IMG/VR virus record: IMGVR_UViG_3300023202_000310
Coordinates: 1-22,911 of that record
Source of the DNA: a virus
Length of the DNA: 22,911 bases
Direction: 5' to 3' (one strand)
Shown here: piece after piece, positions 7,137 to 14,358 of the stretch
Numbering within the stretch: the stretch's first letter is position 1
How the letters are laid out: each line of letters starts with the position of its first letter
Program-made: the position numbers and the translations under genes
Notes under the pieces: model-generated
The model's input: the letters and a program-made list of their open reading frames with translations, nothing else
Told to the model about the DNA's origin: nothing
The model's database searches: none

Positions 7137-8828
7137 TTATATGCTCCCCCTTAGCCTGGCGCCCAGCGGGCGGCCCCAGCCCCCATTTTTCTCCCATTTC
7201 TGCCGCGACGACTGCAAATCGTCATCGTCTGGGTTTAAATTGTGGTTTTCGCCTTCGCTTCCCGGGCTTTTGTACCCGTATTCGGCGATGTTCTGGCGCG
7301 AAATGTAATAGGCCAATGCCCCGGCAATCGCCGAGTCGCCATGGCGCATCTCCCCATCCTCGCCCTTAAAGCGATGATCGTCCGGCACTTTGATAATGCC
7401 GTTGACATATTGGAGCGACTGGTGATCTCTCAGCACATCGATGTGGCGGGGAATTTCCAAACAAGCGTCGTTGAAGGCTTCAATATACGGCACCATTTCC
7501 ATGCGATACCATTCCTGGCTAAACATCACCTCGTGAATGCATGTCCCATATTTCTGGCGCGCTTTTTCGGCCAGATATTGCCCGTTGCCGCGCGCATCCA
7601 GGGCGCCGCCCGACATGCGCGGCAATCGGTCGACAATGTAGTAGAGAATATCGCGCTGTTGATCGAACGGCACATTTCTAAGCTCGACCAGCAACCGGCA
7701 GCAGCGATCCAGGTTTTGTGCGATTTCGTTGATCCAGATATCGGTCAGATCGCCCGAGCGGGCAAAATCTTCGCCAAAGACATGCTGGCGTCTTACATCG
7801 AGCGCTTCCAATAAGGGTTTGAGTTCCCGCTCACAAAAATCGAGCGCGTCGGCTTTTCGGATATGGTCAGGCGCGTTCTTGAAATCATCGTCGCGGGACC
7901 AGCGAACAATCGGGACATCGACGCTACAGGCCTCGATCTGGATACGGGTCAGCGCCGCGCCCTCGGATTCGGCGGGGATGCAATCGAGTTCCTGTTTCAT
8001 CGCCGCGGTTCGCGGACCATAGGCCGAACGGATTTTTGCTTCCCATTCGGCCTCGGCGTCCGGCGACCATTTGCGGCCCTTGATGATGCAAACCCGCTTG
8101 AAAAGCCCGTTATCGATCGCTGTTTGAAACGGGATAAAATGATGACTGAACGGCGTTTTACTTGCCCTTGTTTCAGCGATCAGTTCGTTGAACGCGTTGA
8201 GCACCCCGTTGTGGGTGGAAATCACGCGGATTTTGCCGCCCCAGATCAACAGCGCGTTGACCGCATCGATGACCTCGCGCACATCCTTGTGAAATGCCGC
8301 TTCGTCGATCACCACCACGCCCTGGAGCCCGCGAATATTCTCAGGCCGGCTGGATAGCGCCTCGATCCGGAAGCCCGACGCAAAGACGACACGAAACGCC
8401 GATATGTCCCGTGTCGTGCCATCGGACCGTTGATCCTTGAAAACGAATTCCTGGATGCTCACCAATTGCCCGGCGACAATGCGGGCGAAGTGCGCCACAT
8501 AGCCAATGAATTCGCGGCCCTTGTCCTTGGTGTCACCAATATAGAAAACATTGTCGCCGCCCGCTTCGCGAGAGGATGCCGCGATCAGGGTATCGTCCAG
8601 CGCTTCGGCGAAGGTCAGCCCGGTTCGCCGGCCCTTCTCGCCAAGCTTTAAATCGCTGTCGTCTTCCAGCCAGCGTTTTTGGTGATCCATCAGAATGCCG
8701 TTGGCAAATGGATCCAAATCATCCGGGATTTCGGCGCCGCGCGGTAATTCGTTGGGCAGTTCCGCGTCGTTGCGCGCCAGAATAGTTGCTGGGTTCAGTT
8801 GGTCGGGCAGCTGCGGGGTTTGCGTCAT
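7137..8828 (-). CDS. Terminase large subunit (Mu gp28-like)
   Basis: 563 aa; its ATG overlaps the stop of the gp27-like gene (ATGA). It is the motor ATPase/nuclease that packages DNA into proheads. The ATPase part shows an atypical Walker A (GEKGRRTGLT, 63-72), Walker B VVVIDE at 171-176 with catalytic Glu176, and a coupling motif STHNG at 204-208. The RNase H-like nuclease part is suggested by GEDFARSGDLTDI (Asp353) and ALDARGNG (Asp410). The ATPase-then-nuclease order and the length fit Mu-like large terminases. No truncation is visible. The small-subunit role is expected from the preceding DUF3486 protein. Confidence 0.93.
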   Translation of the reverse strand: MTQTPQLPDQLNPATILARNDAELPNELPRGAEIPDDLDPFANGILMDHQKRWLEDDSDLKLGEKGRRTGLTFAEALDDTLIAASSREAGGDNVFYIGDTKDKGREFIGYVAHFARIVAGQLVSIQEFVFKDQRSDGTTRDISAFRVVFASGFRIEALSSRPENIRGLQGVVVIDEAAFHKDVREVIDAVNALLIWGGKIRVISTHNGVLNAFNELIAETRASKTPFSHHFIPFQTAIDNGLFKRVCIIKGRKWSPDAEAEWEAKIRSAYGPRTAAMKQELDCIPAESEGAALTRIQIEACSVDVPIVRWSRDDDFKNAPDHIRKADALDFCERELKPLLEALDVRRQHVFGEDFARSGDLTDIWINEIAQNLDRCCRLLVELRNVPFDQQRDILYYIVDRLPRMSGGALDARGNGQYLAEKARQKYGTCIHEVMFSQEWYRMEMVPYIEAFNDACLEIPRHIDVLRDHQSLQYVNGIIKVPDDHRFKGEDGEMRHGDSAIAGALAYYISRQNIAEYGYKSPGSEGENHNLNPDDDDLQSSRQKWEKNGGWGRPLGARLRGSI

Positions 8829-9406
8829 TTTTTGACAACCCCGAGAACTTCGCGCCTGATCTGCGCCACTTGGTCTGCCGAGAGCCCGGCTTGGCTACTG
8901 ACCTTGTGAATCGCGTCTTCGGCCTTGTCGGCGAAATCGGCCATGATCTTGGCGCGGGTTTCGACCGACATCTTCCGGGCCTGTTCAAGCCGCATCAGCG
9001 CCTGCGACGCGGATTTCAGCATGTCGATTGACGCCGACTCGTCGGACAGCGATTGCTCCATGATGACGTCATAAACCAGCGTCTTGATGGTTTCGTTGAG
9101 CAGCGCGCCGATATCGCCGGCTGGGGCCTCATCGAGTTTTTCCGCCATGATCGATGCGACTTCACGGGCTTGCAGAAGCTGCTCACCCGCCGCTGAAACC
9201 GCCAGCGCTTTGCGGTTGAATGCGGTTTTCGAAACCGGATCCAAGCCAAGGGACAGAAGATGATTGTTAAGCTCGATGCGGATATCGTCCTGGGTGCGTT
9301 GCCGCGCCTTCAGGGATTCGATTGCGGCAATGACAAACGGCCGGGCTTCATCGGGAAGCAATTCCAGCGACGACAGGCGCCCGCGTTTCGGTTTAGACTT
9401 TGCCAT
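8825..9406 (-). CDS. DUF3486 family protein (Mu gp27-like), likely small terminase
   Basis: 193 aa from the ATG at 9406, which lies one base past the stop of the preceding gene. The basic start MAKSKPKRGRLSSLELLPDE followed by a long, almost fully helical body is typical of DUF3486/Mu gp27. That protein lies just upstream of the large terminase and is believed to act as its small subunit, recognising DNA. The N-terminal LPDEARPFVIAAIESLKARQ and TQDDIRIELNNHL resemble a DNA-binding helical domain. The rest (EQSLSDESASIDMLKSASQA and onward) is probably an oligomerising coiled region. Confidence 0.88.
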   Translation of the reverse strand: MAKSKPKRGRLSSLELLPDEARPFVIAAIESLKARQRTQDDIRIELNNHLLSLGLDPVSKTAFNRKALAVSAAGEQLLQAREVASIMAEKLDEAPAGDIGALLNETIKTLVYDVIMEQSLSDESASIDMLKSASQALMRLEQARKMSVETRAKIMADFADKAEDAIHKVSSQAGLSADQVAQIRREVLGVVKK

Positions 9407-9407
9407 A

Positions 9408-9707
9408 TCACGCCGCCGGTCCTGGTCGCTTGATGCCGTCGACAATAATCCGGCCCTCAAGATGATCCTGACCCTTGCGCAACAATTCGGCGATCAGGAA
9501 CCCTTCGGTCTCCTGCAGCTTGATCACGCCGACATCGGCCAACCAGCGCAATTGGCTTTTGAGATGATCGCGGGATCGCCTGAAACCGAAAGATTCAGCC
9601 ACCCGGGCAATGATGCTTTCGTTGCTGGTATAATTGGGCGCGTCCAGTAATCCGCGCAGGATCGTCAACCGCAGGTGATGTTGTTCCCATTCGGCAAAGT
9701 CACTCAT
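9408..9707 (-). CDS. Mu gp26-like small protein (VpaChn25_0724 family), winged-helix fold likely
   Basis: 99 aa, overlapping DUF2730 by ATGA. The sequence fits the 'VpaChn25_0724 family phage protein' pattern: HHLRLTILRGLLDAPNYTSN near the start, SRDHLKSQLRWLADVGVIKL in the middle and an ending similar to GRIIVDGIKRPGP. The L-x-x-L-...-G-x-I/V-x-L arrangement suggests a winged helix-turn-helix. In Mu-like phages it always sits between DUF2730 and DUF3486, immediately before packaging genes. Its exact role is not known to me. Confidence 0.85.
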   Translation of the reverse strand: MSDFAEWEQHHLRLTILRGLLDAPNYTSNESIIARVAESFGFRRSRDHLKSQLRWLADVGVIKLQETEGFLIAELLRKGQDHLEGRIIVDGIKRPGPAA

Positions 9708-10036
9708 TTTTTGATGCTCGCCTCCTTGACCAGAAAATCTTCAATGCGCCGGACCGACGCGGCGATGGGGCGAACCGCCTCATTAAGAATCTTGATATCG
9801 CCCTTGAGCTCGACCTGCGCCTTTTCGAGCTGATGCTGGCTTTCCTGAGTCGGTAGATGCTCGAACTCACCCTCGAGTTTTGCCAGGCGCGCTTCCTGAT
9901 CGTTTAGATTCTGGTCAACCTCAGCGAGATGGCTGGAATTAGCGCGCGACCTGCTGGTCAGCCAGGCATAGAGAGAGGTGATCAGCGAAACGACGAGCGC
10001 GGCAATGCCGGCAATGCTTTTGAGTTCGTCAAACAT
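9704..10036 (-). CDS. DUF2730 family phage protein
   Basis: 110 aa, ATG overlapping the Rz1 stop. One N-terminal hydrophobic segment (about residues 8-26, IAGIAALVVSLITSLYAWL) is followed by a long coiled coil (about 38-100) rich in Leu, Glu and Gln. This architecture and the position between lysis and packaging genes identify the DUF2730 family of Mu-like phages. The membrane anchor plus coiled coil looks spanin- or adaptor-like, but no function has been assigned as far as I know. Confidence 0.88.
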   Translation of the reverse strand: MFDELKSIAGIAALVVSLITSLYAWLTSRSRANSSHLAEVDQNLNDQEARLAKLEGEFEHLPTQESQHQLEKAQVELKGDIKILNEAVRPIAASVRRIEDFLVKEASIKK

Positions 10037-10311
10037 CAGAATGATTCCCGGACATCGTCATAGAAATCGATCATGCCGGCATGTTTTCTTTTGCAGGCAG
10101 CGAGCGCATAACGATTCCGGGCCAGTTCAGCGCGGACGTCATGCCCGGCACGCACGCCCGGATCGGCGCAGGCTTGACGCAAATCAGATGGCAACACTGG
10201 CAGATCGATGTCCGCGACCTTACCGCCCGCAACGCTACTGAATGTCGTGCAGGCGCCGAGCGTCATCATCGCCAAGAATGCAACGCTTCGCATCATCAAG
10301 GACGGCTTCAT
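10036..10311 (-). CDS. Rz1: Outer-membrane spanin lipoprotein (Rz1-like)
   Basis: 91 aa. A signal peptide with lipobox L-G-A-C (Cys21, after MMRSVAFLAMMT) predicts cleavage by signal peptidase II and lipid attachment. The gene overlaps the end of the Rz-like gene in another frame by about 77 bp, the classic nested or overlapping spanin layout. The partner Rz-like protein supplies the inner-membrane half; together they would fuse inner and outer membranes at the last step of lysis. The mature part is short with two further Cys residues (ACADPG, AACKRK), which could form a disulphide. Typical Rz1 proteins are Pro-rich; this one is not strikingly so, hence slight caution. Confidence 0.8.
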   Translation of the reverse strand: MKPSLMMRSVAFLAMMTLGACTTFSSVAGGKVADIDLPVLPSDLRQACADPGVRAGHDVRAELARNRYALAACKRKHAGMIDFYDDVRESF

Positions 10312-10558
10312 AGGCTTCCACCTTCCGGTTCAAAATTTCGATTTGCTCGACACGTTGCTGGCTGGCGTCCGATGCCCGGCGCAGAACCGCGTTCGCGGCG
10401 CGGCGCTGCCGGTCCATTTCAGCAATTTGTGCGTTGAGACTGGTCGCTTCGCAGGCCCGCTTGGCGCGCAGGTATCCGGCGCCGTAAACAGCAATGACCA
10501 GCGCAAATATCGCCAGCGGCTTCCAGAAGGTCCGAAGGATGACAAACGCGATTCCCAT
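10235..10558 (-). CDS. Rz: Inner-membrane spanin (Rz-like)
   Basis: 107 aa from the ATG at 10558, which overlaps the endolysin stop (TGATG). One N-terminal TM segment (about residues 10-30) is followed by a helical, coiled-coil periplasmic stretch (NAQIAEMDRQRRAANAVLRR and onward), the usual i-spanin design. The C-terminal coding part overlaps the lipoprotein gene. A longer upstream in-frame start exists but would overlap deep into the endolysin and has no family support. Confidence 0.8.
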   Translation of the reverse strand: MGIAFVILRTFWKPLAIFALVIAVYGAGYLRAKRACEATSLNAQIAEMDRQRRAANAVLRRASDASQQRVEQIEILNRKVEAYEAVLDDAKRCILGDDDARRLHDIQ

Positions 10559-11586
10559 CAGGGCGTCTTCCCTGTGCGGTGGTCTTCGGCGCGCGCCTGG
10601 CCGGAGCGGACAAACTGCCACGTCATGTATCCGACAACCACCAGCAAACCGATCAGCAGAAACGTATTGAGACCGCCGAACGGTTCGGCGATAGGTTCGA
10701 CCTGGGCTTTCAGGGTCTGGAACTGGTCGGAGAATTCCCCGACCGCGCTCATCAGGCCCAGGCTCGTCACCGTCGCGCCAGCACCGCCGCCCTTGAGCGA
10801 CGCGTCGGCGATCCGCGACCCGCCAGTCGCAAGCGCAGCGACATCGACACCGGCGCGCGCCGGGTCGATCTCGCGCGCTTCGGCGTCAATGAAGGCTTCG
10901 TAAGTTGCTGCTCCAACGGCGCCATCGGTGATAAGATCGTTATCGGCCTGAAACGCCAGCACGGCGGCCCGCGTCCGCTTGCCGAAATGGCCGTCGATCT
11001 GGCCGACATGATAGCCAAGGTCGGTCAGGCGGCGCTGCAGGAGTTCGACGGGCAGGCCTTTTGAACCGATCCGCAGGACATGGTCGGCAGACGGCGATAC
11101 GCTCGTTTGCAAGTCCAAATCGTTGCCGGGCGTCACTGAAGCGGCTTCTGGTTTCTTTCCAAGAAACCGGCCCTGCGCATTCAGGGTCAGCACCTTTTTA
11201 TAGTCGATAACCGGGCAGGCTTTCGCGGCCACCTCGCAATGGCCGTGAAAAGTCACTTTGCCGTCATAGGCTTCGTCAATCTGGTGGCAAAGATCGAGCA
11301 GGGCATCGAACTGCTTTTTCGTGAATTTCGATTTGGCGAGGCCATGGAGACAGATGGCGATGGTGGCGCGATTGTTGCCGCCCTGGGCGGCGGGCGTTTT
11401 ATCGATTGATCGCCCGTGCTCTACAAGGCCGCTTTTGCGAATGAAGAAATGATAGCCGATGCCGGACCAGCCGCGCTGTTTGTGCCAGGCATCCATGGTG
11501 GCGGCATTGTCATGGCGGGGATTGTCGGATGCCGAGCAGTGGATGAAAACGCGGGTGACGCGGCGGCCGGGCTTGATGAACCGCAT
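10558..11586 (-). CDS. Endolysin: T7-type N-acetylmuramoyl-L-alanine amidase with PG-binding domain and C-terminal TM
   Basis: 342 aa from the ATG at 11586, with GGAG seven bases upstream. It cuts the amide bond between MurNAc and the peptide stem. The amidase domain (1-135) carries His16, Tyr45, His116, Lys122 and Cys124; the last three share the spacing of T7 lysozyme's His122/Lys128/Cys130. A PG_binding_1 domain follows at about 170-235 (LRIGSKGLPVELLQRRLTDL, GHFGKRTRAAVLAFQ). A Gly/Ala-rich linker leads to a TM helix at about 308-326 and a short charged tail. No signal peptide is visible. No separate holin gene was seen, so the tail anchor may take part in membrane targeting or permeabilisation (inference). 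It is preceded directly by a 16-codon leader ORF. Confidence 0.9.
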   Translation of the reverse strand: MRFIKPGRRVTRVFIHCSASDNPRHDNAATMDAWHKQRGWSGIGYHFFIRKSGLVEHGRSIDKTPAAQGGNNRATIAICLHGLAKSKFTKKQFDALLDLCHQIDEAYDGKVTFHGHCEVAAKACPVIDYKKVLTLNAQGRFLGKKPEAASVTPGNDLDLQTSVSPSADHVLRIGSKGLPVELLQRRLTDLGYHVGQIDGHFGKRTRAAVLAFQADNDLITDGAVGAATYEAFIDAEAREIDPARAGVDVAALATGGSRIADASLKGGGAGATVTSLGLMSAVGEFSDQFQTLKAQVEPIAEPFGGLNTFLLIGLLVVVGYMTWQFVRSGQARAEDHRTGKTP

Positions 11587-11587
11587 G

Positions 11588-11638
11588 TCAGGTCTCCGGT
11601 CCAATCAAGACCAAATTAGCTGATTTGAGAATATCCAT
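11588..11638 (-). CDS. 16-codon leader ORF upstream of the endolysin
   Basis: ATG at 11638, preceded at an 8-base distance by AAGGAG, one of the strongest Shine-Dalgarno sequences in the window. It encodes MDILKSANLVLIGPET and stops one base before the endolysin ATG (TGACATG). Its last codons contain the endolysin's own GGAG site. This arrangement suggests translational coupling or a leader peptide controlling endolysin synthesis. It could also be the remnant of a larger gene. Too short for homology judgement. Confidence 0.45.
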   Translation of the reverse strand: MDILKSANLVLIGPET

Positions 11639-11748
11639 TTTCGTCACTCCTTGTGATTGAGGATGACGCTAAGGGGATAAACGGGATTTTTTACCGGAGA
11701 AGGTCTTCTCCGGGGCAGGTTCTGGGGGCCGGGTTCCGGAAAATCCAA
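11639..11748 (-). promoter_or_regulatory. Likely Mor-activated middle/late promoter region
   Basis: This is the only real intergenic gap between the early genes ending in mor and the lysis genes. In Mu, Mor activates the middle promoter just downstream of its own gene. No consensus -35 is seen, as expected for an activator-dependent promoter. The position is well supported; the exact promoter is not. Confidence 0.4.
11694..11713. terminator. Strong hairpin after mor (possible terminator or regulator)
   Basis: CCGGAGAAG (11694-11702) and CTTCTCCGG (11705-11713) are exact reverse complements. On the minus strand the hairpin is followed by TAAAAAA rather than a T-run, so it is not a canonical intrinsic terminator for the early operon. 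It may instead pause RNA polymerase or serve as an operator-like site. Confidence 0.4.
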
Positions 11749-12147
11749 TCAGTCGAATAGATCGGATTGATCGAGCAGGCTTTCGGCAGTCTTCACCTTG
11801 CCGTTGCGGTGCAGTTGCACCGTCCGCACATGCACGTTGCAGGTTCGGGCAATCGTAGCCTTGGAATGTCCCGCGTCAATCATTTCGTGCATTTTGCGCC
11901 AGATTGCTGCCTTGGTTGCGGACGGTCCCATGGGAACCAGCAATTCAACCCCGCCATGCCCAGTGCCAAGTTCCCGGCCGATTGCCCGGGCATTTTCTAG
12001 CCCGACACATTTGCTCAACCAGTGGTTCGGGCCGGGGCGGGTTGGAAAATAGGCTTGCGTCCCGCCTTTTGCTTTTGCCACCGCCAGCGCCGCGTCACGG
12101 CCGGCAATTTCAGCTATTTCAGCCAATATACCGGGAAGAGCCGTCAT
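11749..12147 (-). CDS. mor: Mor-family transcription activator
   Basis: 132 aa, ATG overlapping the preceding stop (ATGA). Mor switches Mu-like phages from early to middle/late transcription. Family features are the N-terminal dimerisation part (LPGILAEIAEIAGRDAALAV, 4-23; GGTQAYFP, 28-35) and a C-terminal helix-turn-helix at about 95-115 (SKATIARTCNVHVRTVQLHR). It is the last gene before the only sizeable gap in the operon, exactly where its target promoter should lie. Mor and the related C activator share this fold, so the specific role (Mor versus C) is inferred from position. Confidence 0.88.
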   Translation of the reverse strand: MTALPGILAEIAEIAGRDAALAVAKAKGGTQAYFPTRPGPNHWLSKCVGLENARAIGRELGTGHGGVELLVPMGPSATKAAIWRKMHEMIDAGHSKATIARTCNVHVRTVQLHRNGKVKTAESLLDQSDLFD

Positions 12148-12419
12148 GTCGTCTCATCCGGCCAATCAAGCGGGCGGCTGGCCTCGCGCAATTTTTGGTC
12201 GAAAACGTCATTTTCGAGGCGCAGTTGTTCGCGGGTTAATCCATCAATGATCGCCTGATATGCAAACCGTTTCTTTGACCGAATTGGAAGCGAACGGATC
12301 ACGACAGCCAGATTTGCGCGCCGCGCCGCGATCTTTTCGATTGTCGGTTGCCGCGTTTGCTTCGCGCACCATCGATCAAACGAATAATAGTCATATTCGA
12401 TTCCGCGATTTTGACCCAT
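12144..12419 (-). CDS. Small early phage protein, unknown function
   Basis: 91 aa from the ATG at 12419, which overlaps the gemA stop (TGATG). A GTG one codon upstream is possible. Basic and helical (KIAARRANLAVVIRSLPIRS), with an aromatic N-terminus (GIEYDYYSFDRWCAK). No family recognised. Its tight coupling between gemA and mor marks it as a genuine early gene. Confidence 0.7.
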   Translation of the reverse strand: MGQNRGIEYDYYSFDRWCAKQTRQPTIEKIAARRANLAVVIRSLPIRSKKRFAYQAIIDGLTREQLRLENDVFDQKLREASRPLDWPDETT

Positions 12420-12844
12420 CACGACCTCGCCATTCTGCCTTGGGCCTTGAGGCGCGCCTGAATGGATTTCAACATTTCGATGACCTGATTGGCCTTGGCC
12501 GGCGTCAACCAGTCCGGGTTATCAATTCCGGTTTCCTTTTTAACGAGAGCGGCCAATCCTTTGCGCCACGGCAACACCCAGAAACCAAGCCTGTCGAGGT
12601 CTTTGGCAATCGCCCAGACCTTGCGAACCTGCTTGCTTGACGAAGGCTGTTTCCATTCGCCTTTGTTTTCCGGTTTCCATCCAAGACGCCTGAACTCCGC
12701 GATCACCTTTTGCCGCTCAACAGACGTCATGTCCTTTGACGATGTCTTACCCGCCACCCGTGCCAGCATCGCGCGATAATCCGCATCCTCCATCTGCAAT
12801 TCTTTTTTGGCGATATGGATTTGAGCGAGTTGCGCGTTGGACAT
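12419..12844 (-). CDS. gemA: GemA-like regulatory protein (DUF1018, Mu gp16)
   Basis: 141 aa from the ATG at 12844. The start MSNAQLAQIHIAKKELQMED and YRAML are diagnostic of the GemA/DUF1018 family. A GTG at 12868 would add eight unconserved residues and is rejected. The C-terminal part (VWAIAKDLDRLGFW, then LTPAKANQVIEMLKSIQ) is also typical. GemA of Mu affects host gene expression and DNA supercoiling-related functions; the exact biochemistry is uncertain. It lies two genes before mor, its usual place. Confidence 0.9.
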   Translation of the reverse strand: MSNAQLAQIHIAKKELQMEDADYRAMLARVAGKTSSKDMTSVERQKVIAEFRRLGWKPENKGEWKQPSSSKQVRKVWAIAKDLDRLGFWVLPWRKGLAALVKKETGIDNPDWLTPAKANQVIEMLKSIQARLKAQGRMARS

Positions 12845-12848
12845 GTGA

Positions 12849-13073
12849 TCAGTCCCGTTTTCCAGCACCCAATAAGTTGTCGAAGGTGTCCTGAATGAGC
12901 TTGGATTTCAGATTTTGCGGGGCCTGTCTGACCGCGCGAAACAAGGTCTCACCATTGCCGGCACGAACCGCTCCCAGGCTCACGCCATCGGCCGCAAATT
13001 CGAGCAGGTCGGGCTCGTGGTAGATGATCATGGTGGCGCGGACGGCTGCGATATAGGGGCGAGGTTCCTTCAT
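12849..13073 (-). CDS. Small early phage protein, unknown function
   Basis: 74 aa from the ATG at 13073, between DUF3164 (10-bp gap) and gemA (4 bp). A longer in-frame start at 13175 would overlap DUF3164 by nearly 100 bp and gives an unconvincing basic N-terminus. The sequence MKEPRPYIAAVRATMIIYHE and the C-terminal helix QNLKSKLIQDTFDNLLG are not recognised. No membrane segment. Confidence 0.65.
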   Translation of the reverse strand: MKEPRPYIAAVRATMIIYHEPDLLEFAADGVSLGAVRAGNGETLFRAVRQAPQNLKSKLIQDTFDNLLGAGKRD

Positions 13074-13083
13074 CGCACCGGTC

Positions 13084-13743
13084 TCAAACCTTGGCCAGAT
13101 CGATGGTGATCGCCTGCCACTTCGCAGTCGGACCGCTGCGGCGATAGAACCTGATATAGGTCTTGGAACCGACAATCCGGATCGCGTCGCGCAGGGCGTT
13201 CATGGCTTGGTTCCAGCGCGCGTCTTCGATCTCCAGACGCAGCAACATGAACAGTTCCGCCCGGTTGATCTGACCTTCCTTGTCGGTGTTGAAGGCGCGG
13301 GTGATGATGGCGCGGATTTCGGGACGGCTTTCCGCCGCCCATTCGTTCATGCATTCGTCGAGCAGCGTTTTTGCGATCTGCAATTCAGGCCCAAAATCGA
13401 TCCGATCGGCGACCTGCACCTGGACTTTCAGGCATCCATCGTAAGACATTAAGGTCATGTTGCCTTTGCGTCCGCCAATCTTGGTGCCATAGTCTTCGGC
13501 CAATAACGCTTCGAAGGCGCCAATATCCTCAAAACAATGGCCGTGAAACCGAGTGACCTGTGCGTTGAGATCGACAGCGAATTCAATCATCTTGCGCACG
13601 CAATCATCCTCAAGGCGTTTTGCCGGCTTCACCAGTTCAACCGGATCGAGCCCGCCCTTGGCGTTGCGCAGATACCCCTTGCCGTCCAGATCGATAACGG
13701 ATTGGTTGATCACGGATCGATGTTGCAGGTCCTCCAGGGTCAT
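13084..13743 (-). CDS. DUF3164 family protein
   Basis: 219 aa, with a good ribosome binding site (TAAGGAG) ten bases before the ATG. DUF3164 proteins are found in the early region of Mu-like phages. Typical features are an early KGYLRNAKGGLDPVELVKP stretch, the central acidic-helical region, GNMTLMSYDGCLKVQVQVAD near residues 94-113, and the C-terminal YIRFYRR...WQAITIDLAK. The role is unknown; the fold has no clear enzyme motif. Confidence 0.9.
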   Translation of the reverse strand: MTLEDLQHRSVINQSVIDLDGKGYLRNAKGGLDPVELVKPAKRLEDDCVRKMIEFAVDLNAQVTRFHGHCFEDIGAFEALLAEDYGTKIGGRKGNMTLMSYDGCLKVQVQVADRIDFGPELQIAKTLLDECMNEWAAESRPEIRAIITRAFNTDKEGQINRAELFMLLRLEIEDARWNQAMNALRDAIRIVGSKTYIRFYRRSGPTAKWQAITIDLAKV

Positions 13744-13755
13744 TACGTGATCTCC

Positions 13756-14091
13756 TTATTTTTCGCAGAATGTGCCAGGGTCAGTCCGGCCAGCGAACAA
13801 TGCGCGGGCCTGAGCTGTCAGGCGCTCGATCCGATGGTTTATAGGATCACCCTGATCGGCGAGCCGTTGCTCGATCCGCTTGGCGGCGTACAGCACGGAA
13901 CTATGGTCGCGGTTGAAAACACGGCCAATTTCCACGCTCCCGGCCGGGGTCAGTTCCCTGGCCAGATAGATTGCAATATGACGGCACAACACCACGCGCT
14001 GGCTGCACCGCGAGCCGCGCAATTTGATAAAGGGAATGCCGAAATCTCGCGCCGCAAGCTCGCCAATCTGGCGAATTGTCGGGTCACTCAT
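13756..14091 (-). CDS. Stand-alone DnaA domain IV-like DNA-binding protein
   Basis: 111 aa, ATG overlapping the preceding stop. It corresponds only to the C-terminal DNA-binding domain of the replication initiator DnaA: RGSRCSQRVVLCRHIAIYLA at about 25-44, followed by IGRVFNRDHSSVLYAAKRIE (55-74), where RDHSS/V is the DnaA-box recognition signature. The AAA+ domain is absent, so it cannot open an origin alone. It may bind DnaA boxes in phage or host DNA, perhaps to compete with or recruit host DnaA. Known from other Mu-like and lambdoid phages of alphaproteobacteria; function not established. Confidence 0.88.
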   Translation of the reverse strand: MSDPTIRQIGELAARDFGIPFIKLRGSRCSQRVVLCRHIAIYLARELTPAGSVEIGRVFNRDHSSVLYAAKRIEQRLADQGDPINHRIERLTAQARALFAGRTDPGTFCEK

Positions 14092-14357
14092 GCCGCGCCT
14101 CCTTCTGTGTCTTCGTTCAAGGTAGTCCCGTTCCGGAATTTCAAAATCGACACTTTGCCGCTAACAAGGTGTTCGGGCAGGATCGAATTGTGATGGCCGG
14201 TTAGGCCGTGCAGACGTTCTTCCAGACTGCGCGCCTCATGGCCCCAAATCTGAAAAATCATCACCATGTTTTTGACGGCCTCAGGTTCAATCACCATGCC
14301 GTCGATCTCATATTTTGAGTATGTTTCTTCCAGTAATCGGATCGCATCACTCAGCAT
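14088..14357 (-). CDS. Small early phage protein, unknown function
   Basis: 89 aa from the ATG at 14357, with GGGAG at a normal distance (GGGAGTTTAAAATG). This start is preferred to the upstream in-frame one at 14444, which would overlap the preceding gene. It has an N-terminal helix (MLSDAIRLLEETYSKYEIDG) and a middle helix; no recognised domain. Confidence 0.7.
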   Translation of the reverse strand: MLSDAIRLLEETYSKYEIDGMVIEPEAVKNMVMIFQIWGHEARSLEERLHGLTGHHNSILPEHLVSGKVSILKFRNGTTLNEDTEGGAA

Positions 14358-14358
14358 T

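Noticed and set aside
7242-8357. Several plus-strand frames of 97-190 codons opposite the terminase
   Set aside because: The minus-strand terminase shows ATPase and nuclease motifs; the opposite frames are shadows.
10558-10621. Longer start for the Rz-like protein
   Set aside because: It would add 21 Arg/Pro-rich residues overlapping the endolysin; the ATG at 10558 gives a normal spanin N-terminus and a TGATG overlap.
11694-11713. Classic intrinsic terminator after mor
   Set aside because: The stem is strong, but no T-run follows on the minus strand; kept only as a hairpin of uncertain role.
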